Of a stretch of 64,000 nt of DNA, positions 9,365 to 19,064 are shown piece after piece. This DNA is from Lentibacter algarum (GTDB taxonomy: Bacteria > Pseudomonadota > Alphaproteobacteria > Rhodobacterales > Rhodobacteraceae): assembly GCF_040580765.1 (NCBI RefSeq), contig NZ_CP158687.1, positions 310,001 through 374,000 of the forward strand, in the 5' to 3' direction. Positions within the stretch are counted from its first letter, which is position 1; the number at the start of each line of letters is the position of its first letter. The notes under the pieces are model-generated. The model made no database searches, was not told the origin of the DNA, and saw only the letters and a list, made by a program, of their open reading frames with translations. The position numbers and the translations under genes were made by a program.

Positions 9365-10626
9365 CAGGCGGCCCGTTTCTGCAAGAGTGCGCCCAGCTCT
9401 GGCGCACCGTCGACGGGGCCATAAAGTGCAGCGGCGGTCTTGGCTGATGTGGCCATCTCGGCGCCAAAGTCGCGCACGCTCTGGCGGGTAACGGCGTCGA
9501 TCTTATTTACGACTTCGTCAAGATCTGGCACGCGGCCCCAAATCTGTGTCATCCGTGCGAGGCGTTCGGCGCGGTTGGATGGGCTTTCAAGGCCCATCAG
9601 CATCCCTGCCTTCATTTGCGCTCGGGCGCGATCGACTTCGGCGTCTGACATATCGTCTGCGGCACGCGCCATCTCGGCCAGAGTGATTTCAGCCAGTTCG
9701 CCGACTTGCTCGCCTGAGGTTCCAGCGTAGATTGTCATCATACCTGTGTCGGCATGAGCGCCTGCGGAGGCGAAGATTGTGTAGCAGAGGCCACGCTTTT
9801 CGCGGATCTCTTGAAAGAGGCGTGAGGACATTCCACCACCGAGAGCCGAGGCGTAGATCTGTGCTGTGAAAATCGCATCGTCGCGATAGGTCGGACCTTC
9901 AAAGCCCAAGGCGACATGTGCTTGCTCAAGGTCTTTGACAACGCGGCGTTCGCCCCCTGCAAACAGTGCGGGTGTCTCTTTTGGAGCATTGCCACGAGGC
10001 ATAGCGGAAAACAACGTCTCGGCTTGTTTGACAAGCGCATCGTGGTCGATCCCGCCTGCGGCGGACAGGATCATGTTTTCGGGGCCGTAGTATTGGCCGA
10101 CGAAGTCTTTGAGATTGTCGCGTGAGAAGGCTTTGATGCGCTCGCTTGGCCCAAGGATTGTGCGGCCAAGGGCCTGATCAGGATAGGCTTCTTCTTGAAG
10201 CCAGTCAAAGATCACATCATCGGGCGTATCAAGCGCTTGGCCGATTTCTTGGAGGATCACGCCACGCTCTATCTCGATTTCGCGGGGGTCAAACACAGGG
10301 TTTACTAGGATATCGCCGATCACATCTACGGCGAGTGGTACATCGCCCGCAAGGACACGGGCGTAGTAGGCCGTGGTTTCTCGGCTCGTGTAGGCATTGA
10401 TATAGCCGCCAACGTTTTCGATCTCTTCAGCGATATCGAGCGCGGAGCGGGTCTTTGTGCCTTTGAAGGCCATGTGCTCAAGGAAGTGTGCAATGCCGTT
10501 TTGCGCAAGCGTCTCGTTGCGTGCGCCTGCGGTGATCCAGATGCCGACAGAAGCCGACTGAAGGCCTGGCATGTGCTCGGTCACAATGCGAAAGCCGTTA
10601 GAGAGAGTGTGCGTCTGGATGCTCAA
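9364..10626 (-). CDS. M16 family zinc peptidase (mitochondrial processing peptidase beta-like)
   Basis: 420 residues. Inverted zinc motif HFLEH at residues 47-51, with the distal glutamate in the ERGVILQEI segment about 75 residues later, then the inactive-type C-terminal M16 domain with the ALGGGMSSRLFQEIREKRGL motif. Close relative of the mitochondrial processing peptidase beta subunit and common in alphaproteobacteria. It appears to start with TTG at 10626, overlapping the thrC stop as TTGA; no ATG near the conserved N-terminus is available. It is coupled to both thrC and the GNAT gene. Confidence 0.92.
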   Translation of the reverse strand: MSIQTHTLSNGFRIVTEHMPGLQSASVGIWITAGARNETLAQNGIAHFLEHMAFKGTKTRSALDIAEEIENVGGYINAYTSRETTAYYARVLAGDVPLAVDVIGDILVNPVFDPREIEIERGVILQEIGQALDTPDDVIFDWLQEEAYPDQALGRTILGPSERIKAFSRDNLKDFVGQYYGPENMILSAAGGIDHDALVKQAETLFSAMPRGNAPKETPALFAGGERRVVKDLEQAHVALGFEGPTYRDDAIFTAQIYASALGGGMSSRLFQEIREKRGLCYTIFASAGAHADTGMMTIYAGTSGEQVGELAEITLAEMARAADDMSDAEVDRARAQMKAGMLMGLESPSNRAERLARMTQIWGRVPDLDEVVNKIDAVTRQSVRDFGAEMATSAKTAAALYGPVDGAPELGALLQKRAA

Positions 10627-12011
10627 TGCGCGATCCGTTCTTTGATAAGGGTTTGAATTGCGGCGAGATCGTTCTCGACGCGGGTGACGCGTTCTTCGCG
10701 CTCGAAGAGATCACTCATCCGAGGTGGAAGTGGCGGGCGGATGCCTGTGGCCGCTTCGACCGCATCTGGGAATTTTGCGGGGTGTGCCGTGGCTAGGGTG
10801 ATCATTGGGGTGTCTGCTGCAAGGTGCTCTTCTGCGACTTTAACGCCAATCGCGGAATGTGGGCAGAGGAGTTCACCAGTTTCGGCCAATGTGCGGGTGA
10901 TGGTCTTGCTGGTTTCCGACTCCGAGCAGTTGCCGCTGTCATAGCTCTCGCGCAGGGCCTGAAGTGCGCCTTGGCTGACGGAGAAGCCTGATTGCTTCAG
11001 CTCATCCATCAGTTGCGCCACAGGGGCTGCATCGCGTGCGTAAGCTTCAAACAGTGCGCGCTCGAAATTGGAGCTGACCTGAATGTCCATCGAAGGGCTT
11101 ATAGAAGGCGTGACGCCATCAGGGCGATACTCTGCAGTCGATAAGCAGCGGTGTAGGATGTCGTTCTGGTTCGTTGCCACGACGAGGCGCTCAATCGGCA
11201 GGCCCATGCGCTTGGCGATATAGCCGGCGAAGATGTCACCGAAGTTGCCTGTGGGTACAGTGAAGCTGACTTGCCTGTGCGGCGCGCCGAGGGACACGGC
11301 GGAGGAGAAGTAGTAAACGACCTGCGCAAGAACGCGGCCCCAGTTGATCGAGTTGACACCTGCAAGAGAGACACCATCGCGGAAGTCAAAGTCGTTGAAC
11401 ATGTCTTTGACACGCGCTTGGCAGTCGTCAAAGTCACCCGTCATGGCGAGCGCGTGTACGTTGCTTTCAGATGGCGTGGTCATCTGGCGGCGCTGGACTT
11501 CTGAGACGCGGCCATGAGGGTAAAGGATAAACACATCGACGTTTGACAGCCCACGGAACGCTTCGATCGCGGCCGAGCCTGTGTCGCCAGAGGTCGCCCC
11601 GACGATTGTGATGCGCTTGCCAGAGCGCTCAAGCGCAGCTTGAAACATCTGGCCAATGATTTGCATGGCGAAGTCTTTGAAGGCGAGCGTCGGACCGTGA
11701 AAGAGCTCGAGCAGGAAGTGCCCTGAACCCAGCTGTACCAGAGGCGCGCGGGCCGCATGGCCGAAGCCAGCGTAAGCTTTGGCGATCAACTCTTTGAATT
11801 CGGTGTCTGTGAATGTCTCACCGATGTATGGCCGCATGATGGCAAAGGCTGTTTCTTCATAGGAGAGTCCCGAAAGTGCTGCTATCTCTGTCTTGGAGAG
11901 GGTCGGAATTTCGTCGGGCAGGTACAAACCTCCGTCGCGGGCGAGGCCCGTGAGCATCGCATCTTCAAAAGAGAGTTCAGGCGCTTGGCCGCGGGTCGAG
12001 ATATATTTCAT
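10623..12011 (-). CDS. thrC: threonine synthase
   Basis: 462 residues from the ATG at 12011. Converts O-phosphohomoserine to threonine with PLP. Schiff-base lysine in FHGPTLAFKDF (K112), the long-form threonine synthase N-terminus (YISTRGQAPELSFEDA), and SVDTGSAAIEAF-like phosphate-binding residues. The longer reading frame extends into the SURF1 gene and is rejected. The start overlaps the SURF1 stop (ATGA), so thrC is translationally coupled to the cytochrome oxidase assembly operon, and its own stop overlaps the M16 peptidase start. This SURF1-thrC-M16 order is familiar from other alphaproteobacteria. Confidence 0.96.
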   Translation of the reverse strand: MKYISTRGQAPELSFEDAMLTGLARDGGLYLPDEIPTLSKTEIAALSGLSYEETAFAIMRPYIGETFTDTEFKELIAKAYAGFGHAARAPLVQLGSGHFLLELFHGPTLAFKDFAMQIIGQMFQAALERSGKRITIVGATSGDTGSAAIEAFRGLSNVDVFILYPHGRVSEVQRRQMTTPSESNVHALAMTGDFDDCQARVKDMFNDFDFRDGVSLAGVNSINWGRVLAQVVYYFSSAVSLGAPHRQVSFTVPTGNFGDIFAGYIAKRMGLPIERLVVATNQNDILHRCLSTAEYRPDGVTPSISPSMDIQVSSNFERALFEAYARDAAPVAQLMDELKQSGFSVSQGALQALRESYDSGNCSESETSKTITRTLAETGELLCPHSAIGVKVAEEHLAADTPMITLATAHPAKFPDAVEAATGIRPPLPPRMSDLFEREERVTRVENDLAAIQTLIKERIAH

Positions 12012-12682
12012 AGCTTCGCTTTCGCATGTCGGCGTTTGAGAAAGTAGGCGGTCATTAGCACCCAAACGGCGGCCAATCCATACCATGTGATGATGTATTC
12101 TAAATGGCGGTTTGGGATTGTGCTTGTGTCGAGAGGAAGCGGTAAGATTTGAGCGGGTTTGGGCGCTTCTTCACGGGCGACGAGCAGCACTTCTTCCGTG
12201 CCAAGCGCTTGGGCCAGAGTGGGGACATCACGGGCATACCATGTGTTGCCGGCCACATCGTTTTCAGGGGTGTATTTATCACGCTCATTCGGCCAGTGAA
12301 GATTGCCTTCGATAGAGGCGGCGCCCGCAGGGCGGGGAGTGTCTTTGGCGGAGGATAAGACATAGCCACGGTCAATTAGAAGGCGGCGGCCGTTGGCTTC
12401 GAAAGCCTGAATGATGCGGTAACCAGCACCATAATCACGAGTTGAAACGAGCACGCGGACTTCTGGACCCGTGAATGTGCCAGAGACGCGGACTGAAAGG
12501 AACTGATCTGCTGTTGCATCGGGCGCGGTGGGGAGTGCCACAGGCGCAGCTGCGATGCGTGCATCGATGGCGGCGATATAGGCGGCCTTCTCGGCTTTGC
12601 GTAAGACTTGCCAGTTGCCAAGGCTCACGAGCAGGATCAGCACGAGCACGGATAGAAGAAGAAAAGGCCAGTTTTGTTTCAT
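12008..12682 (-). CDS. SURF1 family cytochrome oxidase biogenesis protein
   Basis: 224 residues from the ATG at 12682; the upstream extension in the same frame lacks a ribosome site. SURF1 assists heme a insertion into subunit I of the aa3 oxidase. Two membrane segments, at residues 5-25 (LLLSVLVLILLVSLGNWQV) and near the C-terminus (WYGLAAVWVLMTAYFL), flank a periplasmic domain, as in the family. It lies downstream of ctaE after a weak terminator-like hairpin and is coupled to thrC. Confidence 0.93.
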   Translation of the reverse strand: MKQNWPFLLLSVLVLILLVSLGNWQVLRKAEKAAYIAAIDARIAAAPVALPTAPDATADQFLSVRVSGTFTGPEVRVLVSTRDYGAGYRIIQAFEANGRRLLIDRGYVLSSAKDTPRPAGAASIEGNLHWPNERDKYTPENDVAGNTWYARDVPTLAQALGTEEVLLVAREEAPKPAQILPLPLDTSTIPNRHLEYIITWYGLAAVWVLMTAYFLKRRHAKAKL

Positions 12683-12730
12683 AGGGAAGAAGTAGGGCGA
12701 GAGGGGGGCAAGGTGCAAGGGCTCAAACGC

Positions 12731-12758
12731 GAAACGCCCCGTGAATACGGGGCGCTTC
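12731..12758 (-). terminator. hairpin downstream of ctaE
   Basis: 8-bp GC-rich stem (12735-12742 with 12747-12754, loop GAAT), extended by three more pairs after one mismatch. The T tract is short, so on the minus strand it may only reduce read-through from ctaE into SURF1. Confidence 0.55.
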
Positions 12759-12787
12759 TGATGAGTATAGGCGAAAGGCGCTGGGCC

Positions 12788-13588
12788 TTATTGGCCCCAG
12801 ATGTAGATGCTGGCGAAGAGGAAGAGCCAGACCACATCAACAAAGTGCCAGTACCAAGCTGCGGCTTCAAATCCGACATGTCTTTCGGGTGTGAAGTGCC
12901 CTGCCTGAAGGCGGAAGAGGCAAACCGCGAGGAAGATCGTACCGATCACAACGTGGAAGCCATGGAAGCCTGTCGCCATGAAGAAGTTTGCACCGTAGAT
13001 GTTTCCAGCAAAACCGAAGGCAGCGTGGCTGTATTCGTAGGCTTGGAATGCGGTGAAAAGAATGCCGAGGGCTACGGCAATGATGAGGCCCCACTTCATA
13101 TCCTGGCGGTTGTTCTCGTGCGCCATAGCATGGTGTGCCCATGTTGCGGCAGCGCCTGAGCAAAGCAGGATCAGCGTATTGATAAGCGGCAGGTGCCATG
13201 GATCGAAGGTTTCGATACCAGCGGGTGGAAACTGTCCGTCAACCATCGGGCTCTCGGGGCCCATTGGATAGAGCGCGTGTTTGAAGAAGCTCCAGAACCA
13301 AGCAGCGAAGAACATGACTTCAGACATGATGAAAAGGACAACACCGTAGCGCAGGCCGATTTGGACAACAGGCGTGTGGTCGCCAGTGTTGCTTTCGTGA
13401 ACAACCTCAGCCCACCAGCCGTACATGACGTAGAAGGTGAAGAGGAAGCCAGCGATCATAACGAAGGACGTTACATCGTGGAAGTAGAGTACAGATCCGA
13501 AGAGCAGCACAAAGCATGCAAGAGCGCCGAGCAGCGGCCATGCTGAAGGGGGTAGAATGTGATAGTCGTGATTTTTTTCGTGCGCCAT
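12788..13588 (-). CDS. ctaE: cytochrome c oxidase subunit III
   Basis: 266 residues with seven hydrophobic segments. Membrane subunit of the aa3-type terminal oxidase that stabilises the subunit I core. Family residues seen: [12 protein letters not shown] at the N-terminus, [19 protein letters not shown] helix III segment, HGFHVVIGT helix with the conserved histidine pair, and the [15 protein letters not shown]-terminal helix. It follows ctaG by 28 bp and ends the canonical ctaC-ctaB-ctaG-ctaE block. Subunit I (ctaD) is not in the window. Confidence 0.97.
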   Translation of the reverse strand: MAHEKNHDYHILPPSAWPLLGALACFVLLFGSVLYFHDVTSFVMIAGFLFTFYVMYGWWAEVVHESNTGDHTPVVQIGLRYGVVLFIMSEVMFFAAWFWSFFKHALYPMGPESPMVDGQFPPAGIETFDPWHLPLINTLILLCSGAAATWAHHAMAHENNRQDMKWGLIIAVALGILFTAFQAYEYSHAAFGFAGNIYGANFFMATGFHGFHVVIGTIFLAVCLFRLQAGHFTPERHVGFEAAAWYWHFVDVVWLFLFASIYIWGQ

Positions 13589-13616
13589 GGTGTCCCTCGC
13601 CTGAGGCTAGATGTGA

Positions 13617-14192
13617 TTAGTTAAGGTTCGTTTTTGTGCCTGTCTCAAGTGAAGCTTGCGCTTCTGGCAGGTCTATTTCGTAGAAAGTATAGCCCAAAGT
13701 GATGGTATGGACATACTGTCCTTCGCGGTCTGTGACAATCTCTGGATCAACAAAGAAGGTCACAGGCATTTGCACTCGCTCGCCAGGCTGAAGTACCTGT
13801 TCTTCGAAGCAGAAGCAGTCAATCTTAGTAAAGAAGCCGCCAGCTTCGTAGGGCGTTACGTTATAGGCTGCAGAGCCCGCAACGGGGCGGTCTGTCGGGT
13901 TGTAGGCTTCATAAAATGCGAGGCCTGTTTCGCCGATGCGCACTTCCATCTCGCGCTGCATGGGCGTGAATGTCCATGGAAAGTCGCGCTCTATTGAGGC
14001 GTCAAAGCGAATTTTGATTGTTTGATCGAGGATGACGTCCGAGCCAGTTTGGGCGGTATTGGTGACGCCACCAAAGCCTGTCACGCGGCAGAACCAGTCA
14101 TAAAACGGAACAGAGGCCCAAGCGAGCGCACCCATGAGTACGACAACGCTTACGGTTTGGGCGAGTGTTTTGTTTTTACCTTCGAGTGCCAT
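13617..14192 (-). CDS. ctaG: cytochrome c oxidase assembly protein CtaG/Cox11
   Basis: 191 residues. Delivers copper to the CuB site of subunit I. One N-terminal membrane anchor (about residues 9-29) precedes a periplasmic immunoglobulin-like domain with the copper-binding CFCFEEQ motif near residue 127, plus the VPFYDWFCRVTGFGG membrane-proximal segment typical of Cox11. The start overlaps the stop of the small membrane-protein gene (TGATG). Confidence 0.96.
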   Translation of the reverse strand: MALEGKNKTLAQTVSVVVLMGALAWASVPFYDWFCRVTGFGGVTNTAQTGSDVILDQTIKIRFDASIERDFPWTFTPMQREMEVRIGETGLAFYEAYNPTDRPVAGSAAYNVTPYEAGGFFTKIDCFCFEEQVLQPGERVQMPVTFFVDPEIVTDREGQYVHTITLGYTFYEIDLPEAQASLETGTKTNLN

Positions 14193-14425
14193 CAGTCACT
14201 TTTCTCCTGTGAAGAAGTTGGTGTGGCTGTCCCTACTGCTGCGGCTTCGGCCGCTTGTTTTTTGGCGTGTTCTTCGGCCATCGCCGCGTTTTGAGCGGTT
14301 AGCTTTACATAGGTCATGCTCATGATGAGAAGGACGAATGAGCCAAGCACAATTCCGAGGCCGACGTTGCGGCTGCGGCGACGGTTATGAATTTCGTGCT
14401 CGACGCGGGGTGCGCTGCTGTTCAT
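14192..14425 (-). CDS. small single-pass membrane protein of the cta operon
   Basis: 77 residues. A basic N-terminus (HNRRRSRN) is followed by one membrane segment (about residues 21-40) and an alanine/glutamate-rich tail, probably periplasmic. It sits between ctaB and ctaG with overlaps on both sides (ATGA with ctaB, TGATG with ctaG), the position occupied by a small CoxF-like protein in related oxidase operons. It is very likely translated and probably assists oxidase assembly, but its sequence carries no catalytic or metal-binding motif. Confidence 0.8.
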   Translation of the reverse strand: MNSSAPRVEHEIHNRRRSRNVGLGIVLGSFVLLIMSMTYVKLTAQNAAMAEEHAKKQAAEAAAVGTATPTSSQEKSD

Positions 14426-15375
14426 GTCCAGCCTCCAAGACCGTAAGGTGCAAGGCCCTTTTCTACCAGAATGGCAACGAAATGAGCAAAAAGATAGAAG
14501 ATCGAGAAGGCAAAGAAGCGCTTCTCTGTTTTGTATTCGTCGGCTTCGGCAGCGGTCTCTTCACGGCGCCAGATGTCCCACGCCCCTTTGAGGAAGATCA
14601 CATTTAGCACCAGAGCAGTTGCCATATAAACGGGGCCACCAATGCTTGTGAAGCCTGTGCCCACTGCGATCGGCGCGAGTAGGATTGTGTAGACAATGAT
14701 GTGCGCGCGTGTGGTTTTGCGGCCATGCGTGACTGTGAGCATAGGGACACCAGCGTCACGGTAGTCAGACTTCATAAACAGGGCCAGCGCCCAAAAATGG
14801 GGCGGCGTCCACATGAAAATCAGAGTAAACATCAGAACGCTTTCGATGCTGACGCCACCGGTTGCGACGGCCCAGCCAATCATCGGAGGGAAGGCACCCG
14901 CGGCGCCACCGATAACGATGTTTTGAGGGGTCCAGCGCTTGAGCCACATGGTGTAGACAACGACGTAGAAAAAGATCGTGAAAGCCAAAAGCCCTGCTGC
15001 GACAAGGTTGCTGGCGAGGGCCAGCATGATCACAGCAAAGACAGAGAGAAACATGCCGAAAGCAAACGTTTCGCTCTCGGAAATTTTTCCAGCGGGAATG
15101 GGGCGGCTTTGAGTGCGGCGCATAATGCGATCGATATCGGCATCATACCACATGTTCAAAGCGCCTGATGCGCCACCGCCAATGGCAACAAAGAGGATTG
15201 CGGCAAAAGCAAGGAGCGGGTGAACAGGCACTGGCGCGGCGAGCAGGCCCACCAGTGCTGTAAACACAACAAGAGACATCACGCGTGGCTTGAGCAAGGC
15301 AAAGTAATCGCCAAAGCCTGCTTCACCCGTGTCCAAACGGCTCTCTACGCGTGTGTTTGTTGAAATATCGCTCAT
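14422..15375 (-). CDS. ctaB: protoheme IX farnesyltransferase (heme O synthase)
   Basis: 317 residues, a UbiA-family prenyltransferase with about nine membrane helices. Makes heme O from heme B and farnesyl diphosphate. Seen: LLKPRVMSLVVFTALVG at the N-terminus, the first aspartate-rich motif NMWYDADIDRIMRRT at about residue 103, and a second DYRDAGVPM motif at about residue 217. It starts 55 bp after ctaC, with a hairpin between them. No ctaA (heme A synthase) is visible in the window. Confidence 0.96.
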   Translation of the reverse strand: MSDISTNTRVESRLDTGEAGFGDYFALLKPRVMSLVVFTALVGLLAAPVPVHPLLAFAAILFVAIGGGASGALNMWYDADIDRIMRRTQSRPIPAGKISESETFAFGMFLSVFAVIMLALASNLVAAGLLAFTIFFYVVVYTMWLKRWTPQNIVIGGAAGAFPPMIGWAVATGGVSIESVLMFTLIFMWTPPHFWALALFMKSDYRDAGVPMLTVTHGRKTTRAHIIVYTILLAPIAVGTGFTSIGGPVYMATALVLNVIFLKGAWDIWRREETAAEADEYKTEKRFFAFSIFYLFAHFVAILVEKGLAPYGLGGWT

Positions 15376-15399
15376 GCCATCTCTCTGGATCAGGTGAGG

Positions 15400-15425
15400 A
15401 AAAGGGGCAGCATGCTGCCCCTTTT
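15400..15425 (-). terminator. palindromic hairpin between ctaC and ctaB
   Basis: Perfect 26-bp palindrome (AAAAGGGGCAGC and its complement) six bases after the ctaC stop, flanked by T-rich sequence on the minus strand. It can act as a partial terminator or mRNA-stabilising 3' hairpin, giving more subunit II than downstream products. Confidence 0.75.
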
Positions 15426-15430
15426 AGGAC

Positions 15431-16273
15431 TTAGTCAGCCGAGGCCACTGTCAGTGGAGCCGCTACGCCAGCGTACTCTTCTTTCGCGCCAACCAGCCAT
15501 GCATCGTATGCCTCTTGGCTTACAACTTCGACTGTGATGGGCATGTAGGCGTGGTCCTTGCCGCAGAGTTCTGAGCACTGACCGAAATACAGACCTTCTT
15601 TCTCTGCTTTGAACCAGAGCTGCGCGAGGCGGCCAGGAACGGCGTCTTGCTTTACGCCGAAGGCAGGGATGGTCCAAGAGTGGATCACATCAGCGCCTGT
15701 AACTGTCATAACAACAACTTTGTCGACGGGTACGACGATGCGTGTGTCTGTGGCGAGAAGGTATTCGTCGTCTGAGTAGCCGTAGTCGGCCAGCTCGTCG
15801 CGTGCCACCATGAAGCTTTCAAAGCCGAATTCTTCGTCTGTGTACTCATAGCCCCAGTACCACTGGTATCCTGTCACTTTGATGTTCACTTCGCCTTCAG
15901 GGATGATCTGCTGTTTGAAGAGGATCGGAAGGGAGAAGGCACCGATGAAGATAAGGATCAGTACAGGCACGACAGTCCACATCACTTCGATTGGTGTGTT
16001 GTGTGTGAAGCTAGCAGGTGTCGGGTTTGCCTTGCGGTTGTGAAATACGATGATCCAGAGGACCAGACCGATCACAAACAAGCAGATCGCGAGGATGATC
16101 CAGTTGATGGCTGTATCGAGCCAAATAATGTCGCGCTTAAGCTCTGTCGCAGCGACTTGGAAGTTCATCCCGCCGTCCACAGGCTTGCCGACGCGCTCGA
16201 CCGCGTCTTGCGCCATAGCCGGAAGTGCAAAGAAGGCTGTCATAATAGCCAGAAGAGAAGAAAGAATTCGCAT
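15431..16273 (-). CDS. ctaC: cytochrome c oxidase subunit II
   Basis: 280 residues. Carries the CuA centre that receives electrons from cytochrome c. Signal peptide (cut near FALPAMAQ), two membrane helices (about residues 50-75 and 95-118), then the periplasmic cupredoxin domain with the aromatic YQWYWGYEY cluster and the CuA ligands in [15 protein letters not shown]. First gene of the cta operon, divergent from tldD across a 194-bp spacer that contains an FNR-type box at 16422-16435. Confidence 0.97.
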   Translation of the reverse strand: MRILSSLLAIMTAFFALPAMAQDAVERVGKPVDGGMNFQVAATELKRDIIWLDTAINWIILAICLFVIGLVLWIIVFHNRKANPTPASFTHNTPIEVMWTVVPVLILIFIGAFSLPILFKQQIIPEGEVNIKVTGYQWYWGYEYTDEEFGFESFMVARDELADYGYSDDEYLLATDTRIVVPVDKVVVMTVTGADVIHSWTIPAFGVKQDAVPGRLAQLWFKAEKEGLYFGQCSELCGKDHAYMPITVEVVSQEAYDAWLVGAKEEYAGVAAPLTVASAD

Positions 16274-16421
16274 GGTTCACCCTGATCGGTTGAGTATCTC
16301 TGTTTGTCTTAAAGCAAAATGAAGCAGAGACTCACGTCTCGGCCCATTGCGTCTTGGAGCATCAGAAACCATATTCTGAGCTCAGAGACAATATTGCCGC
16401 TTGCGTCAAAGAGACGCTTTT

Positions 16422-16435
16422 TTGATTTAGATCAA
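16422..16435. promoter_or_regulatory. FNR/FnrL-type binding site
   Basis: TTGATTTAGATCAA is a perfect match to the known FNR/FnrL consensus TTGAT-N4-ATCAA. It lies 149 bp upstream of ctaC and 33 bp upstream of tldD. If it acts on ctaC, oxygen would control the aa3 oxidase operon; it is too close to the tldD start for class II activation of that gene but could repress it. Confidence 0.75.
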
Positions 16436-16467
16436 GAAAATACGCCCCGAGCCAGACAGGAAAAATC

Positions 16468-17889
16468 ATGACAAACGCGCCGTTTCGCCCTTTTGAGACA
16501 GAAGTAGACGAGGGAAAGGCCCTTAATTTGCTGGAAAAAGCATGCGCTGGAGCAGAGGATGGTGAGCTTTTTCTGGAGCGCTCCAAGTCTGAAGCGCTTG
16601 TTTTGGATGATGGGCGTGTCAAGACGGCTAGTTTTGATACATCTCAAGGTTTTGGGTTGCGCGCCGTGCTTGGTGAGGTCGCTGGCTACGCGCATTCGAC
16701 TGAAATTAGCGAAGCCGCGATGACTCGCGCAGTTGAGACAGCGCGTTTGGCCGTAGGTGCAGGAGGCGGCACTATGGCGGTCGGGCCGAAAGGCACAAAC
16801 ACGCGGCTGTATGAGGCGATTGACCCCATCGAGAGTGCGGGCTTCTCTGCCAAACTCGATATTTTGAAAGAGATCGACGCCTATGCCCGCGCGCTTGATC
16901 CGCGGGTGGTGCAAGTGACGGCCTCAGTGTCTGCCACGTATCAAGAAGTTGAAATTCTGCGAGTCGGTGGGCAAAGGCTCACCGACGTTCGGCCAATGAC
17001 ACGGCTGAATGTTGGTGTGATCGTCGAACGGGACGGTCGGCGAGAAAGCGGCTCGGCGGGCGGCGGCGGGCGAGCTGGGCTGACGGGGCTTTTGGAGCCG
17101 AGTAATTGGCAGGCCAATGCACGAGAAGCGCTTCGAATTGCGGTTGTCAATCTGGAGGCGGTGCCTGCGCCTGCCGGGCAGATGGATATCGTTCTTGGAC
17201 CGGGGTGGCCCGGTATCTTGCTGCATGAAGCGATTGGCCATGGGCTTGAGGGTGACTTTAATCGCAAGGGCAGCTCTGCATTTGCGGGGCTCATGGGCCA
17301 ACAGATCGCCGCGAAAGGCGTGACTGTGCTTGACGATGGAACCATTCCCGATCGGCGCGGTTCAATCACGATTGACGACGAAGGCACGCCCTCGGCCAAG
17401 AACACACTGATCGAAGACGGTGTTTTGGTCGGCTATATGCAGGACCGACAGAACGCACGTTTGATGGGGGTTGAGCCCACAGGCAACGGACGCCGAGAGA
17501 GCTTTCAGCACGCTCCAATGCCACGGATGACAAACACCTACATGATGGGGGGGGAGGCTGCGCCCGAAGACATCGTTGCGGACTTGAAGGATGGCATATG
17601 GGCTGTGGGCTTTGGCGGCGGGCAGGTCGATATCACGAATGGGAAGTTTGTGTTCTCCTGCACCGAGGCTTACCGCGTCAGAAACGGCAAAGTCATGGAG
17701 CCTGTGAAAGGCGCCACGCTGATTGGCGACGGAGCAACTGCGCTCAAGAACATCCGCGCTCTGGGCAACGACATGGCGCTCGACCCGGGCATGGGCAACT
17801 GCGGCAAGGCTGGCCAGTGGGTTCCTGTTGGTGTTGGGCAACCCACTGTCATGATTGGTGGTTTAACAGTGGGTGGCTCTGCGACTTAA
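16468..17889 (+). CDS. tldD: metalloprotease TldD
   Basis: 473 residues. TldD pairs with PmbA/TldE to form a zinc protease that trims peptides and modified-peptide precursors. The zinc-binding helix HEAIGHGLEGD is at about residue 253, with the downstream glycine-rich strand pairs of the family (DDEGTPSAKNTLIEDG, GNGRRESFQHAPMPRMTNTYM). The ATG follows AGACAGGAAAAATC, giving an AGGA ribosome site. No pmbA/tldE is in the window. The 3' end is 3 bp from the convergent apt stop. Confidence 0.96.
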   Translation: MTNAPFRPFETEVDEGKALNLLEKACAGAEDGELFLERSKSEALVLDDGRVKTASFDTSQGFGLRAVLGEVAGYAHSTEISEAAMTRAVETARLAVGAGGGTMAVGPKGTNTRLYEAIDPIESAGFSAKLDILKEIDAYARALDPRVVQVTASVSATYQEVEILRVGGQRLTDVRPMTRLNVGVIVERDGRRESGSAGGGGRAGLTGLLEPSNWQANAREALRIAVVNLEAVPAPAGQMDIVLGPGWPGILLHEAIGHGLEGDFNRKGSSAFAGLMGQQIAAKGVTVLDDGTIPDRRGSITIDDEGTPSAKNTLIEDGVLVGYMQDRQNARLMGVEPTGNGRRESFQHAPMPRMTNTYMMGGEAAPEDIVADLKDGIWAVGFGGGQVDITNGKFVFSCTEAYRVRNGKVMEPVKGATLIGDGATALKNIRALGNDMALDPGMGNCGKAGQWVPVGVGQPTVMIGGLTVGGSAT

Positions 17890-17892
17890 GAT

Positions 17893-18423
17893 TTAGAGCC
17901 CTTCAAATGCACAGAGCGCCATGACGTCCATACCCATGGCTTCAAGGCGCTTGCGGCCGCCAAGGTCAGGCAGGTCAATCACGAAAGCGCAGCTGATAAT
18001 TTCGCCGCCCAACCGCTCGATGAGTTTGATACCAGCTTCGGCTGTGCCGCCTGTGGCGAGAAGGTCGTCGACCACAAGAATTTTCTCGCCAGCTTGAATG
18101 GCATCATCATGAATTTCGACAATCGCTTCGCCGTATTCGAGAGTGTATTCCTCCGAGATTACCGCGCCAGGGAGCTTGCCTTTCTTGCGGACTGGGACAA
18201 AGCCGACGGAGAGCTGATGGGCGATGGCGCCACCTAGAATAAAGCCGCGAGCTTCTAGGCCAACAACCTTGTCGATTTGCATTCCTGCGTAGGGGTGCAA
18301 CATCTGGTCAATCGCCATGCGAAACCCGCGCGGGTCGGCAAAGAGTGTCGTGACATCGCGAAAGAGAATGCCCTCATGGGGGAAATCAACAATGGTGCGG
18401 ATGTAGTCTTTGACGGTTTTCAT
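17893..18423 (-). CDS. apt: adenine phosphoribosyltransferase
   Basis: 176 residues from the ATG at 18423. Salvages adenine to AMP with PRPP. Seen: the Apt N-terminus ([22 protein letters not shown]), [13 protein letters not shown], and the PRPP loop [12 protein letters not shown] at about residue 127. The much longer open frame reads through the LysE-type gene out of frame and is not real. It lies directly downstream of the LysE-type gene on the same strand (8 bp), converging on tldD. Confidence 0.96.
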   Translation of the reverse strand: MKTVKDYIRTIVDFPHEGILFRDVTTLFADPRGFRMAIDQMLHPYAGMQIDKVVGLEARGFILGGAIAHQLSVGFVPVRKKGKLPGAVISEEYTLEYGEAIVEIHDDAIQAGEKILVVDDLLATGGTAEAGIKLIERLGGEIISCAFVIDLPDLGGRKRLEAMGMDVMALCAFEGL

Positions 18424-18431
18424 GTTGTTCC

Positions 18432-19064
18432 TTAGGGGCTTGTGCGTTTGAGAGTGGCGGTGAAGAGGCCCATGGCGATAAGCGTTGCGCCGCCTGTTCG
18501 GGTCATCCAAACAAGAGCCTTGGGCTGAGAAAAGAAGCTGCGGAGACGATCCGCGAGGAGCGCATAGGCCAATGCGTTGAGCGTGGCAAGGGTCACGAAG
18601 GTGGCGATCAGGACGCTGACTTGCGGCAGAAATGCCGCTTCGTGGCGGATAAACTGGGGCACGAAAGCGATAAAGAAGGCGATGCTCTTGGGATTGAGTG
18701 CTGTGACTGCGGCTGCATGGGCAAACACGCCGCGCGGCGTGACGCTTTGGGCCGCGTCGGGGAGGGCGATGCTCTCTTCTTTTGCGGACAGCAGAAGCTT
18801 TGTACCCAAGTAAATCAGATAGATCGCGCCGACCCATTTGAGCGCTGTGAACGCGGTGGCCGAGGCTAGAACCAGCGCGCCAAGGCCTGCAAGCGAGGCC
18901 GACATGGCAACGAGATCGCCCAGAGCAACGCCCGCTGCAGAGGCGATGGCGACGGAGCGGCCCTTGGAGATGGCGTAGCTCATCACAAGAAGGATCGTCG
19001 GACCGGGGATCATTAAGAGCACCGATGAGGCGATGACGAAAGCGATCCATGTTTCGAATGTCAT
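18432..19064 (-). CDS. LysE/RhtB family amino acid exporter
   Basis: 210 residues with six predicted membrane helices. The [14 protein letters not shown] motif in helix I and [10 protein letters not shown] in helix II are typical of the LysE/RhtB superfamily, which exports amino acids such as lysine, homoserine or threonine by proton exchange. Substrate not predictable from sequence. Probably cotranscribed with apt, without an obvious functional link. Confidence 0.88.
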   Translation of the reverse strand: MTFETWIAFVIASSVLLMIPGPTILLVMSYAISKGRSVAIASAAGVALGDLVAMSASLAGLGALVLASATAFTALKWVGAIYLIYLGTKLLLSAKEESIALPDAAQSVTPRGVFAHAAAVTALNPKSIAFFIAFVPQFIRHEAAFLPQVSVLIATFVTLATLNALAYALLADRLRSFFSQPKALVWMTRTGGATLIAMGLFTATLKRTSP

